Shown here in pieces: positions 10,930 to 21,089 of a DNA stretch of 64,000 nucleotides. Numbering within the stretch: the first letter of the stretch is position 1; every line of letters starts with the position of its first letter. Source of the stretch: Gallaecimonas sp. GXIMD4217 (GTDB lineage Bacteria; Pseudomonadota; Gammaproteobacteria; Enterobacterales; Gallaecimonadaceae); the NCBI RefSeq assembly GCF_038087665.1, contig NZ_CP149925.1, positions 372,001-436,000 on the forward strand, in the 5' to 3' direction. The notes beneath the pieces were generated by a model. It was not told the origin of the DNA, did no database searches, and saw only the letters and a program-made list of their open reading frames with translations. Made by a program: the position numbers and the translations under genes.

Positions 10930-11316
10930 ATGAAAACAATGAAAATTGCCGCTGTGGCTATGCTGGTCGGCGTTGCTTGGCAACCCGCTCCCGCCCATGC
11001 CAATGCCGAACAGCTGGTCGCCAGCATCTGTGATTATGTTGCTGCCAACGACAAGAACCGTCTCCGCTCAAAACTGAAGGACTCCGGTGTCCGCCTGCGC
11101 AACCTCTATGACGGCGTCAAATGCAACGGCGAAAGCCTGCTGCGTTTCGCCATGACCGCCAGTGCCGACGACGTGGGCGAGTTCATGGCCAAGAAGATCC
11201 CCGGCTCCACCCTGGCCGAGCCCGAGGCTGACGGCCAGACCGTGCTGGCCTGGGCCGAGGCCAATGGTTTTGCCGGTTCCGCTACCGCGGCGGCCATCAA
11301 GGATCGTATCAACTGA
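10930..11316 (+). CDS. DUF3718 family exported protein
   Basis: 128-aa small secreted protein with signal peptide MKTMKIAAVAMLVGVAWQPAPAHA and predicted cleavage before NAEQLV. The mature part carries the DUF3718-like core LVASICDYVAANDKNRLRSKL, then GVKCNGESLLRFAM, with two cysteines that could form a disulfide. An upstream in-frame ATG at 10891 exists, but AAAGG before ATG 10930 and the signal peptide favour the latter. Small single-domain proteins of this kind occur in Shewanella, Aeromonas and relatives; function unknown. Followed by a terminator, so it is a monocistronic gene. Confidence 0.75.
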   Translation: MKTMKIAAVAMLVGVAWQPAPAHANAEQLVASICDYVAANDKNRLRSKLKDSGVRLRNLYDGVKCNGESLLRFAMTASADDVGEFMAKKIPGSTLAEPEADGQTVLAWAEANGFAGSATAAAIKDRIN

Positions 11317-11336
11317 TCACCTTGCGTATCAGGATT

Positions 11337-11366
11337 AAAAAAGGCGGCCAATGGCCGCCTTTTTTG
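11337..11366. terminator. Terminator between the DUF3718 gene and the chemoreceptor gene
   Basis: AAAAAAGGCGGCC AAT GGCCGCCTTTTTT works in both directions between convergent genes. Confidence 0.88.
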
Positions 11367-11396
11367 TATGGGCGCCAAGGCGCCCTTTGCTGAGGC

Positions 11397-13400
11397 TCAG
11401 CTCAGCCTGAATCGCTGCACCGACTGCTGCAGCTCCTCGGCGAGCCTGGCGACCTGCTCGCTGGAGGCGGCGGTCTGTTCGGCCCCTTCGGTGGTCTCCT
11501 CGGCAATGCCAACGATACCGTCCAGGTTGGCGCTGATCTCCTGGGCCACCACGCCCTGCTCCTGGGCGGCCTGGGCGATGTGCTCGCTCTTGTCCCTGGC
11601 ATCGTGGACCGCCTCGGTGATGTGGGACAGGGCCAGATCGGCCTGTTCCGACTTGTTCACGCAGCTCTCGGCCTGGAACTGCCCCTGCTCCATGGCGGCC
11701 ACGGCCTGCTCGGCGCCGGCCTGGAGGGCTTCGATCATGGCCTGGATCTCCTGGGTGGACTGCTGGGTACGGGACGCCAGGGTCCTGACCTCGTCTGCCA
11801 CCACGGCGAAGCCGCGGCCCTGCTCGCCGGCCCGGGCCGCCTCGATGGCGGCGTTGAGGGCCAGCAGGTTGGTCTGCTCGGCGATGCCGCGGATCACGTC
11901 CAGGATGGAGCCGATGTTGGCGCTGTCCTGATGCAGCTTGTTGATGACCTGGGAGGCGGCCTCCACCTCGGCGGCCAGCTGCTGGATGGTGCTTTTGTTG
12001 TCGGCGGAAAGCTGGCGTACCCGCTCCGCTTCGGTATCGGCCCGGCGCACCGACTCCAGGGTCTCGGCGGCGGCATGGGTAACCTGATCGGCGCTGGCGG
12101 ACATTTCGGTGGTGGCGGTGGCCACCTGGTGCACCTGGCCCTTCTGCTGCTGGATGGACTCCCGGGTCTGGGCGGTGATGGCCGAGGTCTGCTCGGCGCT
12201 GGCGGCCAGTTGGGTTGAGCCCTGGGAAATGCCCTCGATCAGGGAACGCAGGCTGTTGATCAGGCTGTTGGTGTTGCGGGCCAGCAGGCCGAACTCGTCC
12301 TGGGCGCTGTCGTCCAGGCGCTTGCTGAGATCGCCGGAGGCAATGACGTTCAGCATGCGGTTGACTCTGTCCAGGGGCACGGTGATGGAGCGCACCACCC
12401 ACCAGGCGATGGCACTGGCCACCAGCACCGAGACGATGATCACCAGGGTGGTGACGCTGTTGGCGGAGCTGACGCTGTCGTTGATCTGCTGGCGGGAATC
12501 GCTGGCGATGTCCTTGGCGGCCTGCTGCAGGGCGTCCAGCTGCTGGCCCAGGGTGGCCATGTTCTGGCGCTCGGTCTCCAGGGCGGTCCTGGCCCGGGCC
12601 AGCTCGGCCAGCTCGGCCTGATGACCGCCGACCAGGCTGTCGGAACCGGTCAGGATCAGGGCATCCAGTTTCTCGATGCCGTCACGGATATCGGGCAGGT
12701 AGTCGTTGTCGCCCAGCTGGCGGCTCAGGAAGTCGAGATTGGTCTTGATGTCGCCCAGGATAAAGCTCAGCTCGCCACTGATGGTCTCGGCCTTGGTGGC
12801 CGTCTCCGACTTGACGTAGTCGACGCTGGTACTGCCCAGGGACAGCAGGGCCGTTTCCACCTTGTTGGCGGTGGCCTGGGGGCCGGACTCGATGCCGCTG
12901 TCGTAGAGATCCAGCAGGTAGGTGCTGGTATCGTCGGTCAGATCCTCTATCTCCGACAACTGGCCCTGCAGCTGCTTGCGCAGCGCCTGGGCCTTGAGTT
13001 TGGCGTCAAGAAGTTGGCCAAGCTGCCCTTCCAGTGACTGGAAAGTGGCGGACACCGCCTTGGCCGGGGCGGCAAGCTGGGGCTCGGCCTTGGCCAGCTG
13101 GTCGAAGCCGGCAAGGGTTTCCCGGAAGTCCTGCTCCAGGATCAGGATGCGCTTCTTATGGGCCTCGATTTCGCTGGTGTCGCCGCTGTAGAAGGCGGCC
13201 AGGCCCTCTTCGGCCAGAGTGCTGGCCTGCTGCTGCAGCCGGCTGGAGCTGACCAGGGCATTCATGGCCAGCTCGGTGGCCCGCTGGGTGCTCTGTTCGA
13301 CCTTGGTAAAGCTGGAAAGTGAAATACTGCCGTTGACGATCAGCAGTAAGGTGATGATCACAAAGCCAAAGACGATCCGCTTGGCTACCGTGAGATTCAT
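11397..13400 (-). CDS. Methyl-accepting chemotaxis protein
   Basis: 667-aa transmembrane chemoreceptor. TM1 is at about 8-29, followed by a long predicted helical periplasmic sensor region (30-315) rich in Gln, Ala and Leu with no Cache/PAS motif I can recognise, TM2 at about 316-336, a HAMP domain (337-390, [26 protein letters not shown]), and a cytoplasmic signalling domain whose hairpin tip [29 protein letters not shown] (about 508-540) contacts CheA/CheW. No C-terminal NWETF-like CheR tether. The ligand cannot be predicted. Monocistronic; the 130 bases upstream toward apaH carry no clear promoter match. Confidence 0.92.
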   Translation of the reverse strand: MNLTVAKRIVFGFVIITLLLIVNGSISLSSFTKVEQSTQRATELAMNALVSSSRLQQQASTLAEEGLAAFYSGDTSEIEAHKKRILILEQDFRETLAGFDQLAKAEPQLAAPAKAVSATFQSLEGQLGQLLDAKLKAQALRKQLQGQLSEIEDLTDDTSTYLLDLYDSGIESGPQATANKVETALLSLGSTSVDYVKSETATKAETISGELSFILGDIKTNLDFLSRQLGDNDYLPDIRDGIEKLDALILTGSDSLVGGHQAELAELARARTALETERQNMATLGQQLDALQQAAKDIASDSRQQINDSVSSANSVTTLVIIVSVLVASAIAWWVVRSITVPLDRVNRMLNVIASGDLSKRLDDSAQDEFGLLARNTNSLINSLRSLIEGISQGSTQLAASAEQTSAITAQTRESIQQQKGQVHQVATATTEMSASADQVTHAAAETLESVRRADTEAERVRQLSADNKSTIQQLAAEVEAASQVINKLHQDSANIGSILDVIRGIAEQTNLLALNAAIEAARAGEQGRGFAVVADEVRTLASRTQQSTQEIQAMIEALQAGAEQAVAAMEQGQFQAESCVNKSEQADLALSHITEAVHDARDKSEHIAQAAQEQGVVAQEISANLDGIVGIAEETTEGAEQTAASSEQVARLAEELQQSVQRFRLS

Positions 13401-13530
13401 TGGCTACTCCCTAGAACAGCTGTGATGGGAACATTGCATGCAAGCAACGGGCCCATGTTAAACCTTGCATTGTTGTTGTAACAGGCTGTCTAACCTGGGT
13501 TGTAAACCCGTTATCGGCAGGGGAGCGCCA

Positions 13531-14340
13531 TTATTTAGCCGAATTCAGGCTGGGCTGGAAAAAGCGCTGGTCGTTTTCCATCTGCCACAGGGTCAGGCCC
13601 TTGCCCCAGACGCAGCCGGTATCCAGGGCCCGAACCTGGGGGTGGTCGGCACGGCCTTCCAGGGCGGCCCAGTGGCCAAAGGCGATGGTGAAGGGCAGCC
13701 GGCCATGGAGGGCGTACCAGGGCAGCAGGTCGTCGCCGCCGGGTGAGCCCTTGCGGGTCAGCTCCAGGCGCCCGTCCCGGTGACAAAAACGCATCCGGGT
13801 CAGGGCATTGATGATGTGGCGCAGCCTTGGCTGGCCCTCGAGGTCATCCTGCCACAGGGCCGGCTCATTGCCGTACATGCCGGCCAGCAAAGCCTGCCAG
13901 TGTGGGCCGCGCAGCACCTCGGCGACTTCGTCACTGCGCTGCAGGCAGTCGGTAGGGGACCAGCCCGGCGGCAGCCCGGCATGGGAGATCAGCACCTGAT
14001 GGGATTCGTCCCAGAGCGCCAGGGGCTGGTGGCGAAGCCAGTGCTGGATGGCCGCACGCCTGGGGCTGGCCAGTATGGCATCCAGGCGATCGCCGGCCTT
14101 GGCCCGCTTGAGGCCGGTCAATATGGCCAGCAGGTGCAGGTCGTGGTTGCCCAGGCTGACGGCGGCGGCGCCTTCCAGGGCCATGAACAGTTCCAGTACC
14201 CTGAGCGACTCCGGGCCCCTGGCGACCAGATCACCGACCGCCCAGAGCTTGTCCCGGGAAGGACTGAAATCCACCAGGGCCAGCAGCCTCTCCAGCTCCG
14301 CGAAGCAGCCCTGGATATCGCCAACCACATAGTTGGCCAT
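13531..14340 (-). CDS. apaH: Diadenosine tetraphosphatase, symmetrical
   Basis: 269-aa metallophosphatase hydrolysing Ap4A to two ADP, and decapping Np4-RNA in E. coli. PPP-family motifs are in order: VVGDIQGCFAELE (usual GDxHG reads GDIQG), GDLVARGPESL, LGNHDLHLL, and a late SHAGLPP and FGHWAALEG. The GD-x-Q-G variant replaces the His of GDxHG with Gln at about residue 9, which is worth noting because that His normally contributes to metal coordination. Last gene of the lptD operon, overlapping apaG by one base. No clear terminator follows. Confidence 0.95.
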   Translation of the reverse strand: MANYVVGDIQGCFAELERLLALVDFSPSRDKLWAVGDLVARGPESLRVLELFMALEGAAAVSLGNHDLHLLAILTGLKRAKAGDRLDAILASPRRAAIQHWLRHQPLALWDESHQVLISHAGLPPGWSPTDCLQRSDEVAEVLRGPHWQALLAGMYGNEPALWQDDLEGQPRLRHIINALTRMRFCHRDGRLELTRKGSPGGDDLLPWYALHGRLPFTIAFGHWAALEGRADHPQVRALDTGCVWGKGLTLWQMENDQRFFQPSLNSAK

Positions 14341-14711
14341 CAGTTCACCACGTTGGGCACGGCCAGGCGGAAGATGGGGATGGGGGTGCGAAAGCGTTCG
14401 CCGGCTTCGTCTTCCATCTCGTAATAGCCTTCCATGGTGCCCACCGGGCTCTCCAGTACGGCGCCCGAGGTATAGCTGAATTCGGCCCCGGCGGCGATGC
14501 TGGGCTCCTTGCCGACCACGCCGGCACCATTGACCTCGGTGGTCTTGCCGTTGCCGTCGGTGATCAGCCAGTGGCGGTTGCGCAGGGTGGCCGACTCGGT
14601 GCCCAGGTTGCGGATGGTGACCGTATAGGCGAAGACGTACTTGTCCTCTTCCGGGATGGACCTGTCATCCAGGTAGTGGGTGACCACCTGGATGTGCAGC
14701 TTCTGGCTCAT
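14340..14711 (-). CDS. apaG: ApaG domain protein (Co2+/Mg2+ efflux protein ApaG)
   Basis: 123-aa single-domain fibronectin-III-like protein, the family length. Visible family blocks are [65 protein letters not shown]. Named for corD-linked cobalt resistance; actual function unresolved. It overlaps rsmA by four bases and apaH by one base, so it is translationally coupled within the operon. Confidence 0.95.
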   Translation of the reverse strand: MSQKLHIQVVTHYLDDRSIPEEDKYVFAYTVTIRNLGTESATLRNRHWLITDGNGKTTEVNGAGVVGKEPSIAAGAEFSYTSGAVLESPVGTMEGYYEMEDEAGERFRTPIPIFRLAVPNVVN

Positions 14712-15511
14712 GCACCGCGCTCCATCTTGTCGGCCAGGGTATTGGCCAACAGCACGAACTGCTCCAGGCTGAGCTGCTCGGGGCGGGCGGTAGGGCTCAG
14801 GCCCAGGGCCTCGAGATCCTCGGCGCTGAAGTGGTTCTTGAAGCAGTTGCGGATGGTCTTGCGGCGCTGGTTGAAGGCTTCCAGCAGCACCTGGTTGAGG
14901 CGTTTCTCGTCCCTGGCCACGAAGGGCTTCTGCTGGTGGGGGATCAGCCGTACCACGGCCGAGTCCACCTTGGGGGCCGGCTTGAAGGCGCCCGGGCCCA
15001 CCTCCAGCACCGGGATCACCTGGCAGTGGTACTGGGTCATCACCGACAGGCGGCCGTACTGCTTGCTGCCGGGACCGGCCGCCATGCGCTGCACCACTTC
15101 CTTTTGCAGCATGAAATGCATGTGGGTGATCTGGTCGGTGTGCTGGAGCAGGTGGAAGATCAGCGGCGTGGAGACGTTGTAGGGCAGGTTGCCGAATACC
15201 TTGAACGGCTTGCCGGCCTCGATGAGCCGGTTGAAGTCGAACTCCAGTGCGTCGCCCTGGTGGACGCTGAGCCGCGGGTTGCTCTTGAGCCTGTCGGCCA
15301 GATCCCGGTCCAGCTCGACCACGTTGAGGTGGCCGGCCAGCTCCAGCACCGGCTCGGTGAGGGCGCCGAGGCCGGGACCTATTTCCACCAGGACGTCTTC
15401 CGGGCGGGGATCTATGGCGGAAACGATCTGGCGGATCACCGCCGGGTCGTGGAGGAAATTCTGGCCGAAGCGCTTGCGGGCCCTGTGGCCCATATGAACC
15501 TTGTCACTCAT
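14708..15511 (-). CDS. rsmA: 16S rRNA (A1518/A1519) dimethyltransferase
   Basis: 267-aa KsgA enzyme that dimethylates two adjacent adenines in the 3' hairpin of 16S rRNA. SAM-binding motif I is [13 protein letters not shown] after GQNFLHDP, and the catalytic motif [17 protein letters not shown] (NLPY) is intact, as is the C-terminal helical domain with RRKTIRNCF. Overlaps pdxA by eight bases and apaG by four. Confidence 0.97.
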   Translation of the reverse strand: MSDKVHMGHRARKRFGQNFLHDPAVIRQIVSAIDPRPEDVLVEIGPGLGALTEPVLELAGHLNVVELDRDLADRLKSNPRLSVHQGDALEFDFNRLIEAGKPFKVFGNLPYNVSTPLIFHLLQHTDQITHMHFMLQKEVVQRMAAGPGSKQYGRLSVMTQYHCQVIPVLEVGPGAFKPAPKVDSAVVRLIPHQQKPFVARDEKRLNQVLLEAFNQRRKTIRNCFKNHFSAEDLEALGLSPTARPEQLSLEQFVLLANTLADKMERGA

Positions 15512-16493
15512 GTTTTTTACTGACCGCGAGGGAGATGGCTTGGGATACGGCGAGTGTCAGGCTGCCGGCGTCGGCCTGGCCTGAACCGGCCAATTCTAAG
15601 GCGGTTCCGTGGTCCACGGAAGTACGGATAAAGGGCAGCCCCAGGGTGATGTTGACCGAGGCGCCGAAGCCCTTGTGTTTCAGTACCGGCAGGCCCTGGT
15701 CGTGGTACATGGCCAGCACGGCGTCGGCGTCGTCCAGGTACTTGGGCTGGAACAAGGTATCGGCGGGCAGGGTGCCGACCAGATCCATGCCTTCGCCGCG
15801 CAGGGCGTCCAGGGTCGGATCTATGACGTCCAGCTCCTCCCGGCCCAGGTGGCCGCCTTCGCCGGCATGGGGGTTGAGGCCGCAGACATAGATGCGCGGC
15901 GCCGGGATATCGAACTTTTCCACCAGATCCCGGTGCAGCACCCTCAGCACCTTGGTCAGGCGCTCCGGGGTGATGGCCTTGGCCACATAGGCCAGGGGGA
16001 TGTGGGTGGTGACCAGCGCCACCCGCAGGCCGGCGGTGGCCAGCATCATCACCACGTCCGGGGTGCCGGCCAGCTGGGCAAAGAACTCGGTGTGGCCGGA
16101 GAAGGCATGGCCGGCCTGGTTGATGATGCCCTTGTGCACCGGTCCGGTGACCACGGCGGCGAAGTCGCCGTTGATGTTGCCCCGGCAGGCAAAGGTCAGG
16201 GTGTCCAGCACATAGCCGGCATTGGCCTCGTCCAGGCTGCCCGGCACCACGGGTACCGCCGTCTGGAAGGGTGCCAGGGTCAGGGTGCCGGCCTGCTGCG
16301 GCCTGGGGGGCTGGTCCGGATCATAGGGCCGCAAAGAAAGGGGAAGGGCCAGTTGCCTGGCCCTTTCCGTCAGCATTTTTTCGTCGGCGCAGACGACGAT
16401 CTCCGCGTCCCAGTCCTGCTGGGCTATGGCAATGGCCAGATCGGGGCCAATGCCCGCCGGCTCTCCCGGCGTCAGGGCGATGCGCAGTGTCAT
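15504..16493 (-). CDS. pdxA: 4-hydroxythreonine-4-phosphate dehydrogenase
   Basis: 329-aa NAD(P)-dependent enzyme of the DXP-dependent pyridoxal phosphate pathway; its substrate derives from erythrose 4-phosphate, which Epd (also in this window) oxidises. Marks: [12 protein letters not shown] at the N-terminus, [23 protein letters not shown] with metal-binding His, and [31 protein letters not shown] near the C-terminus with the further metal ligands. One-base overlap with surA stop and eight-base overlap with rsmA. Confidence 0.97.
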   Translation of the reverse strand: MTLRIALTPGEPAGIGPDLAIAIAQQDWDAEIVVCADEKMLTERARQLALPLSLRPYDPDQPPRPQQAGTLTLAPFQTAVPVVPGSLDEANAGYVLDTLTFACRGNINGDFAAVVTGPVHKGIINQAGHAFSGHTEFFAQLAGTPDVVMMLATAGLRVALVTTHIPLAYVAKAITPERLTKVLRVLHRDLVEKFDIPAPRIYVCGLNPHAGEGGHLGREELDVIDPTLDALRGEGMDLVGTLPADTLFQPKYLDDADAVLAMYHDQGLPVLKHKGFGASVNITLGLPFIRTSVDHGTALELAGSGQADAGSLTLAVSQAISLAVSKKHE

Positions 16494-17791
16494 CAGGCGT
16501 CGTCTTCCAGCAGGTCGATATAGGCCTGGTTACGCAGCTCCCTCAACCAGGCCATGGCCTCTTCGTTGAACTTGCGGTTGAACAGCAAGCGGTAGGCCCT
16601 GTCCTGGGTGGCCTTGTCGGTGGCATCCGTGGTGCGGCGGTCGATCAGCTGCACCAGGTGCCAGCCGTGCACGGAGCGGAAGGGGGCGGCGTATTCGCCC
16701 GGCTGCAGCCTGGCCAGGGCGTCCCTGAAGGCGGGCACATAGATGTTGGGATCGGACCAGCCCAGCTCGCCGCCCTTGCGGGCCGAGCCCGGATCTTCGG
16801 AATGCTCCCTGGCGGCCTCCTCGAAGCTCATCTCGCCGCTCTTGATCTGCCCGGCCAGCTCTTCCAGGGTCTCCCTGGCCTTATCGTCGCTGACGATGAT
16901 GGAGGGCTTGATCAGGATGTGGCGGGCGTTGATCTCCTGTACCTCGACCGTTTCCAGGCCGCGCATGTCGCTGACCTTGACGATATGGAAGCCGGCGCCG
17001 GAACGCAGCGGCCCAATGATCTGGCCCTGCTTGGCGCCCTTGAGGGCGTCGGCGAACAGGGTCGGCACCTCGTTGGCGTTGACCCAGCCCAGGTCGCCCC
17101 CTTCCAGGGCCTTGGCGCCGCTGGAAGACAGGATGGCCAGGCGGGCGAAGTCCTCGCCGTCCTCAAGGCGCTTCAGCACCTTCTCGGCCCGCTCCCGGGT
17201 CTCGTTGAGGGCCTTGGAGTCGGCACCTGAGGGCAGCTGGATCAGGATGTGGCCAAGGCGGTATTCCAGGTTCTCGGCGCCCTGCTCGTTGAGCTGGGCG
17301 ACCATGGCCTCGACCTCCTGGGGGGAGATCTGGATGCGACGACCGACGGCGATGCGGCGCACCTCACCCAGGGTCAGCTCGGTACGGACGTTCTCGCGGT
17401 AGCGGGCATAGTTGCCGCCGTCCTTCTCGATGGCGCGCTTGAGCTGCTCCAGGGTCAGGCCCTGGTCGGCGGCGATGTTGCGTACCGTCTGGTCCAGCTG
17501 GGCATCGGATATCTTCAGGCCGATACGCTGGGCCATCTGCAGCTGCAGCTGTTCCATGATCAGCCGGTCCAGGGCCTGGGTGCGCAGCACGCTCTCGGAG
17601 GGCAGCGGCTGCTTGGCCTGCTCGGCACTGCGCTTGATGTTGTTCAGCAGTTCCCGGACATCGGACTCCAGGATCACGCCCCGGTCGACCACGGCGGCGA
17701 CCTTGTCCAGCAGGACAGGTTCGGCCTGGACGCCGGTCATGGTCAGGGCGCTGCCCAGCAGCAGGGCATTCATCAGATTCTTCATTTTCAT
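16493..17791 (-). CDS. surA: Periplasmic chaperone / peptidyl-prolyl isomerase SurA
   Basis: 432-aa periplasmic chaperone for outer-membrane proteins, including LptD encoded just upstream. A signal peptide [23 protein letters not shown] precedes the N-terminal chaperone domain ([17 protein letters not shown]). Two parvulin domains follow at about 175-275 ([25 protein letters not shown]) and 285-385 ([25 protein letters not shown]), then a C-terminal helix. I chose ATG 17791; the frame opens at a TTG at 17800 that overlaps the lptD stop, and a further ATG is at 17785. Five bases after lptD. Confidence 0.96.
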   Translation of the reverse strand: MKMKNLMNALLLGSALTMTGVQAEPVLLDKVAAVVDRGVILESDVRELLNNIKRSAEQAKQPLPSESVLRTQALDRLIMEQLQLQMAQRIGLKISDAQLDQTVRNIAADQGLTLEQLKRAIEKDGGNYARYRENVRTELTLGEVRRIAVGRRIQISPQEVEAMVAQLNEQGAENLEYRLGHILIQLPSGADSKALNETRERAEKVLKRLEDGEDFARLAILSSSGAKALEGGDLGWVNANEVPTLFADALKGAKQGQIIGPLRSGAGFHIVKVSDMRGLETVEVQEINARHILIKPSIIVSDDKARETLEELAGQIKSGEMSFEEAAREHSEDPGSARKGGELGWSDPNIYVPAFRDALARLQPGEYAAPFRSVHGWHLVQLIDRRTTDATDKATQDRAYRLLFNRKFNEEAMAWLRELRNQAYIDLLEDDA

Positions 17792-17796
17792 GGCAA

Positions 17797-20067
17797 TCAA
17801 TTGCTCAGGTAATAGGGCTCACGATAGCTGAAAACGCCTTTGCTTAACAATTGCTCGCCAGTGGTGGGATTGCCGCCCATGCCCTTGATGATGACCTGCA
17901 GGCTGAAGCCGGTGTCATAGGTCGACTGGCCGGCGAACTCGGGTTCGGCGGACAGTATGGGGTTGAGGCGACGGCTGGCGGTCAAACGCAGGGCGAAACA
18001 GCAGGCGTCATACTGCACTCCGGCATAGGTCTCGGCCGTTCGGTGCAGGCGCAGATCTTCGAAATGGGAGGCGAAGAGCTGCCATTGGTTATCCAGTTGC
18101 CAGGCGGCTCTCAGGCCGGCCTGGTCGATGCTTTCGTCGTCGCTGATGTCCTTCACGTAACGGTGGGTGAACTGCAGCAACCTGTTATCACTGACCCTGT
18201 AGTCCAGGGTGAAGTTCCCACGCCTGGTGCTGTTGATGTCGGTGTCGTAGAGCAGGGCGCTGGACAGGCCCCAGTTCCGGTCGATGCGCAGATCCAGTTC
18301 GCCGGCCAGGGCCGAGCGGGAACGCTCCACCTGGCCCGAGTCCTGGGTCAGGCCCACATCGGCCTGCTTGAGGTAGATGATCTGGCCCAGGGAGGCCCTG
18401 AGCCTTTCCCGCTGCTTGCTGTCCAGGATGCGGCTGGTGACGCCCAGGGTGATCTGGTTGGCATCGGTGATCCTGTCCAGGCCCGAGAAGCGCCTGGGGC
18501 GGAACAGGCCGTGGTAATCCTCCCGCAGCAGGGTGGTGTCGTAGAGGCCGATATCGTCCTGGTTGTCCTTGGGAATGAACAGGTACTGGAGCTGGGGCTC
18601 CAGGGTCTGGCTGTAGGCCCGCTGGTCCCATGCGAAGTCGCGCTCGAAGTTGAGCTGGCCATGGACGCGCAGCTGCGGCAGGGTCCGTGACACCGAGTCG
18701 GCCAGCTGGCCATTGGGGTCGTCCTGGTCGTAGAAGGTCTGGTACAGCTTCAACTCTGTGGTCAGGGAGCCGGCCGTGGTCACCAGGGGCAGGCTGATGC
18801 CGGGCTCCAGGTGCACCCGGTTGGCGGTGGGCCTGCTGGCGTCCTTGTTGTCGAAGGCCACGGCTTCGCTGTAGAAGTCGAAGTGCAGGCCCTGCCAGAA
18901 ATCCGGTTGCCGGTAGCCCAGGCTCAGCTGGGGTACCTGGCGGTAGGGCTCGACGAAATCGCCCAGCACCTCGAAGTCGCGCACCTGGGCGCTGAACTGC
19001 CAGTTATCCGAAAAGTAGGCCACCTGGCCGCTGCGGGTGATCTGGGTGTCGGTGGCGGAGCCCTTGGGGGAATCCAGATCGACGAAGTAGGCGTCGTCGC
19101 TGAGGGTGGTGACGTCGGCATGGTAGCGCCACTGTTCGCCGACCCGGCCGCTGTGCTGCCAGCTGGCCAGGTAGCGCTGCTTGTCCTCGCCGACGTATTC
19201 GCTGTCGCTGTCCAGGTATTCCAGGGTCAGCTCGCCGGCATCGCTGCCGAACAGGTAGCGGAATTCGTTGTTGAGCTGCAGGCCGCGCTTGCTCATGTAC
19301 CTGGGGGTGAAGGTCAGATCCAGGTTGGGAGCGATGTTCCAGTAGACGGGCTGGGCGTATTCCAGGCCGCTCTTGTCGCTGGAGCCCAGGGTCGGGTAGA
19401 GCAGGCCGGATTTGCGCTGGTCCGTGACCGGGAAGGTCATGTAGGGCACATAGAAGACCGGCACGTCATAGATGCGGAACTGGGCGCCCCTGGCGGAGCC
19501 CCAGCCCTGGTCCGGCTCGACCTTGATCTCGCTGGCGCGCAGCTCCCAGGCCATGTCCTCGGCCGGGCAGGTGGTAAAGCTGCCGCCCTCGAGGACGAAG
19601 CCCTGCTGTTCGCTCAGGCTCAGCCGCTTGGCGGCGCCATGGCCCAGCTGGCCCTGCATCTGGTAGCGGGCTTCCTTTATCTCGGCCTTGTTGCTGCGGG
19701 TATCGGCTTCCAGGCCCTGGCTGCTGACCTTGAGGCGGCCGTCTTCGAAACTGACCTGGCCATGGGCCTTGAGGGAGCCCCGGACATTGTCCAGTTCGGC
19801 CTTGTCGGCCTTGAGCAGGCGGTTGCCCTGGCGGATCTCCACGTTCCCTTCCAGAACGGCGCTTTCCCGCCCCTGGATGTCGGCACGCTCGGCCGAGGCC
19901 TGGATCGGCGCCTGGCTCAGGTCGGCATTCCTGGCGACCGTAGGGGCTGTTGTCTGGGGACACTGGGGCTCAGCGGCAAGGGCCTGGCCTACGGCCGCTG
20001 CCACGGTCGAGAAGACCAGCAGCCGGCGGACCTTGGAGGCGCTTTTTCCCATCTGATTCTCACTCAT
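17797..20067 (-). CDS. lptD: LPS-assembly protein LptD
   Basis: 756-aa outer-membrane beta-barrel that inserts lipopolysaccharide into the outer leaflet with LptE. Signal peptide (core VFSTVAAAVGQALA), N-terminal OstA/LptA-like domain (about 60-170, AVLEGNVEIRQGNRLLKADKAEL), then the barrel. Cysteines match the E. coli disulfide set: one just after the signal peptide (EPQCPQ), one in FTTCPAED and a C-terminal CC pair in YDACCFALRL. Start set at ATG 20067; the open frame runs on to 20382 but that extension is non-homologous and antisense to amgK. A second in-frame ATG 15 bases later has a better ribosome site. First gene of the surA-pdxA-rsmA-apaG-apaH operon. Confidence 0.96.
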   Translation of the reverse strand: MSENQMGKSASKVRRLLVFSTVAAAVGQALAAEPQCPQTTAPTVARNADLSQAPIQASAERADIQGRESAVLEGNVEIRQGNRLLKADKAELDNVRGSLKAHGQVSFEDGRLKVSSQGLEADTRSNKAEIKEARYQMQGQLGHGAAKRLSLSEQQGFVLEGGSFTTCPAEDMAWELRASEIKVEPDQGWGSARGAQFRIYDVPVFYVPYMTFPVTDQRKSGLLYPTLGSSDKSGLEYAQPVYWNIAPNLDLTFTPRYMSKRGLQLNNEFRYLFGSDAGELTLEYLDSDSEYVGEDKQRYLASWQHSGRVGEQWRYHADVTTLSDDAYFVDLDSPKGSATDTQITRSGQVAYFSDNWQFSAQVRDFEVLGDFVEPYRQVPQLSLGYRQPDFWQGLHFDFYSEAVAFDNKDASRPTANRVHLEPGISLPLVTTAGSLTTELKLYQTFYDQDDPNGQLADSVSRTLPQLRVHGQLNFERDFAWDQRAYSQTLEPQLQYLFIPKDNQDDIGLYDTTLLREDYHGLFRPRRFSGLDRITDANQITLGVTSRILDSKQRERLRASLGQIIYLKQADVGLTQDSGQVERSRSALAGELDLRIDRNWGLSSALLYDTDINSTRRGNFTLDYRVSDNRLLQFTHRYVKDISDDESIDQAGLRAAWQLDNQWQLFASHFEDLRLHRTAETYAGVQYDACCFALRLTASRRLNPILSAEPEFAGQSTYDTGFSLQVIIKGMGGNPTTGEQLLSKGVFSYREPYYLSN

Positions 20068-20138
20068 GCTGCGGCTTCTATACCGCTTCTTCTCTGGCCT
20101 TGGATGATAAAGCAATTTTACCTCTCGGGCTATTGGGC

Positions 20139-20144
20139 TATAGT
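20139..20144 (+). promoter_or_regulatory. Possible -10 element of amgK
   Basis: TATAGT matches the -10 consensus at five of six positions and lies only nine bases before the amgK ATG. The hexamer 17 bases upstream (TTTTAC) is a poor -35. If used, the transcript would be almost leaderless, consistent with the absence of a Shine-Dalgarno before this ATG. Confidence 0.35.
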
Positions 20145-20153
20145 GCGGCCGGT

Positions 20154-21089
20154 ATGACACAGACGCATTTTCAGGCCCTGGGTTCCTGGATCCAGGGACA
20201 TTTGCAACTCCCAACCCTGGCATGGCAGCCGCTGTCCGGCGATGCCGGTGGTCGCAGCTACTTCCGCCTGCTGAATGCCCCAGAGCCCTTGCTGGCGGTG
20301 CATTGCAGCAATCCGGCCAAGGAACTGCTCGACTTTGACCGCCTTGGCCTGGCCCTGGCCGGGGCCGGCGTGCCGGTGCCAAGGCCCCTGGCCCTGGATG
20401 CAGAGCGCGGCTTCATGCTCATTCCCGACTATGGCGACCGCCTGCTCAGCTCACTGACCGCCGACGAACGGCTGCCCTGGTACCGCCAGGCCATGGGGCT
20501 GCTGCCGAAGATCCGTGCCGTGCAGGCCGAGCTGCCCAGGGCGGATCTGGCCTTCGTGACGCGCAAGCGCCAGCTGTTCGAGGACTGGTACCTGGCGCGC
20601 CACCTCGGAGTCACCGTTCCACAAACCCTGCTGCAGCCGCTGTTCGAGCGCCTCTACGACAATTTCTTCTCCCAGCCCCAGGTGCCCAGCCACAGGGATT
20701 ACCATGGCCGCAACCTGCTCTGCCACGGTGACGAGCTGGTGGTCATCGATTTCCAGGACCTGCTGCTGGCGCCCCTGACCTATGACGCCGCCTCCCTGCT
20801 CAGGGACAGCTATGTCAGCCTGAGCACGGCCGAGGAGCAGGCCCTCATCGCCCAGGCCTTTGCCGAGCAGGCCTTCACCGACGATGAGGCGCTGTTCAAG
20901 CGCTGGCTGGATCTGACCGCCATGCTCAGGCAGCTGAAGATCCTCGGTATCTTCTGCCGTCTTCATTACCAGGACGGCAAGTCACGCTACCTGGACAGCC
21001 TGGCACCGACCCGGGACAAGCTGCTCGAAACGGCCCGCCGCTACCCGGAATTTGCCGACTTCGCCGACTGGCTGGAGGCCAATGCATGA
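20154..21089 (+). CDS. amgK: N-acetylmuramate/N-acetylglucosamine kinase (AmgK-type phosphotransferase)
   Basis: 311-aa aminoglycoside-phosphotransferase-fold kinase. It phosphorylates the anomeric carbon of MurNAc (or GlcNAc), feeding the MurU step and letting recycled wall sugar bypass de novo UDP-MurNAc synthesis (the fosfomycin-sensitive route). Catalytic loop [13 protein letters not shown] (HxDxxxxN type) and the Mg-binding VVIDFQD follow in order; [11 protein letters not shown] near the N-terminus is the nucleotide-binding loop. ATG 20154 is divergent from lptD by 86 bases. It overlaps murU by four bases (ATGA). The pairing with murU makes the AmgK call firm. Confidence 0.9.
   Translation: MTQTHFQALGSWIQGHLQLPTLAWQPLSGDAGGRSYFRLLNAPEPLLAVHCSNPAKELLDFDRLGLALAGAGVPVPRPLALDAERGFMLIPDYGDRLLSSLTADERLPWYRQAMGLLPKIRAVQAELPRADLAFVTRKRQLFEDWYLARHLGVTVPQTLLQPLFERLYDNFFSQPQVPSHRDYHGRNLLCHGDELVVIDFQDLLLAPLTYDAASLLRDSYVSLSTAEEQALIAQAFAEQAFTDDEALFKRWLDLTAMLRQLKILGIFCRLHYQDGKSRYLDSLAPTRDKLLETARRYPEFADFADWLEANA

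Noticed and set aside
20068..20382. N-terminal extension of lptD
   Set aside because: Overlaps amgK on the other strand, is non-homologous and would place the signal peptide about 105 residues inside the protein.
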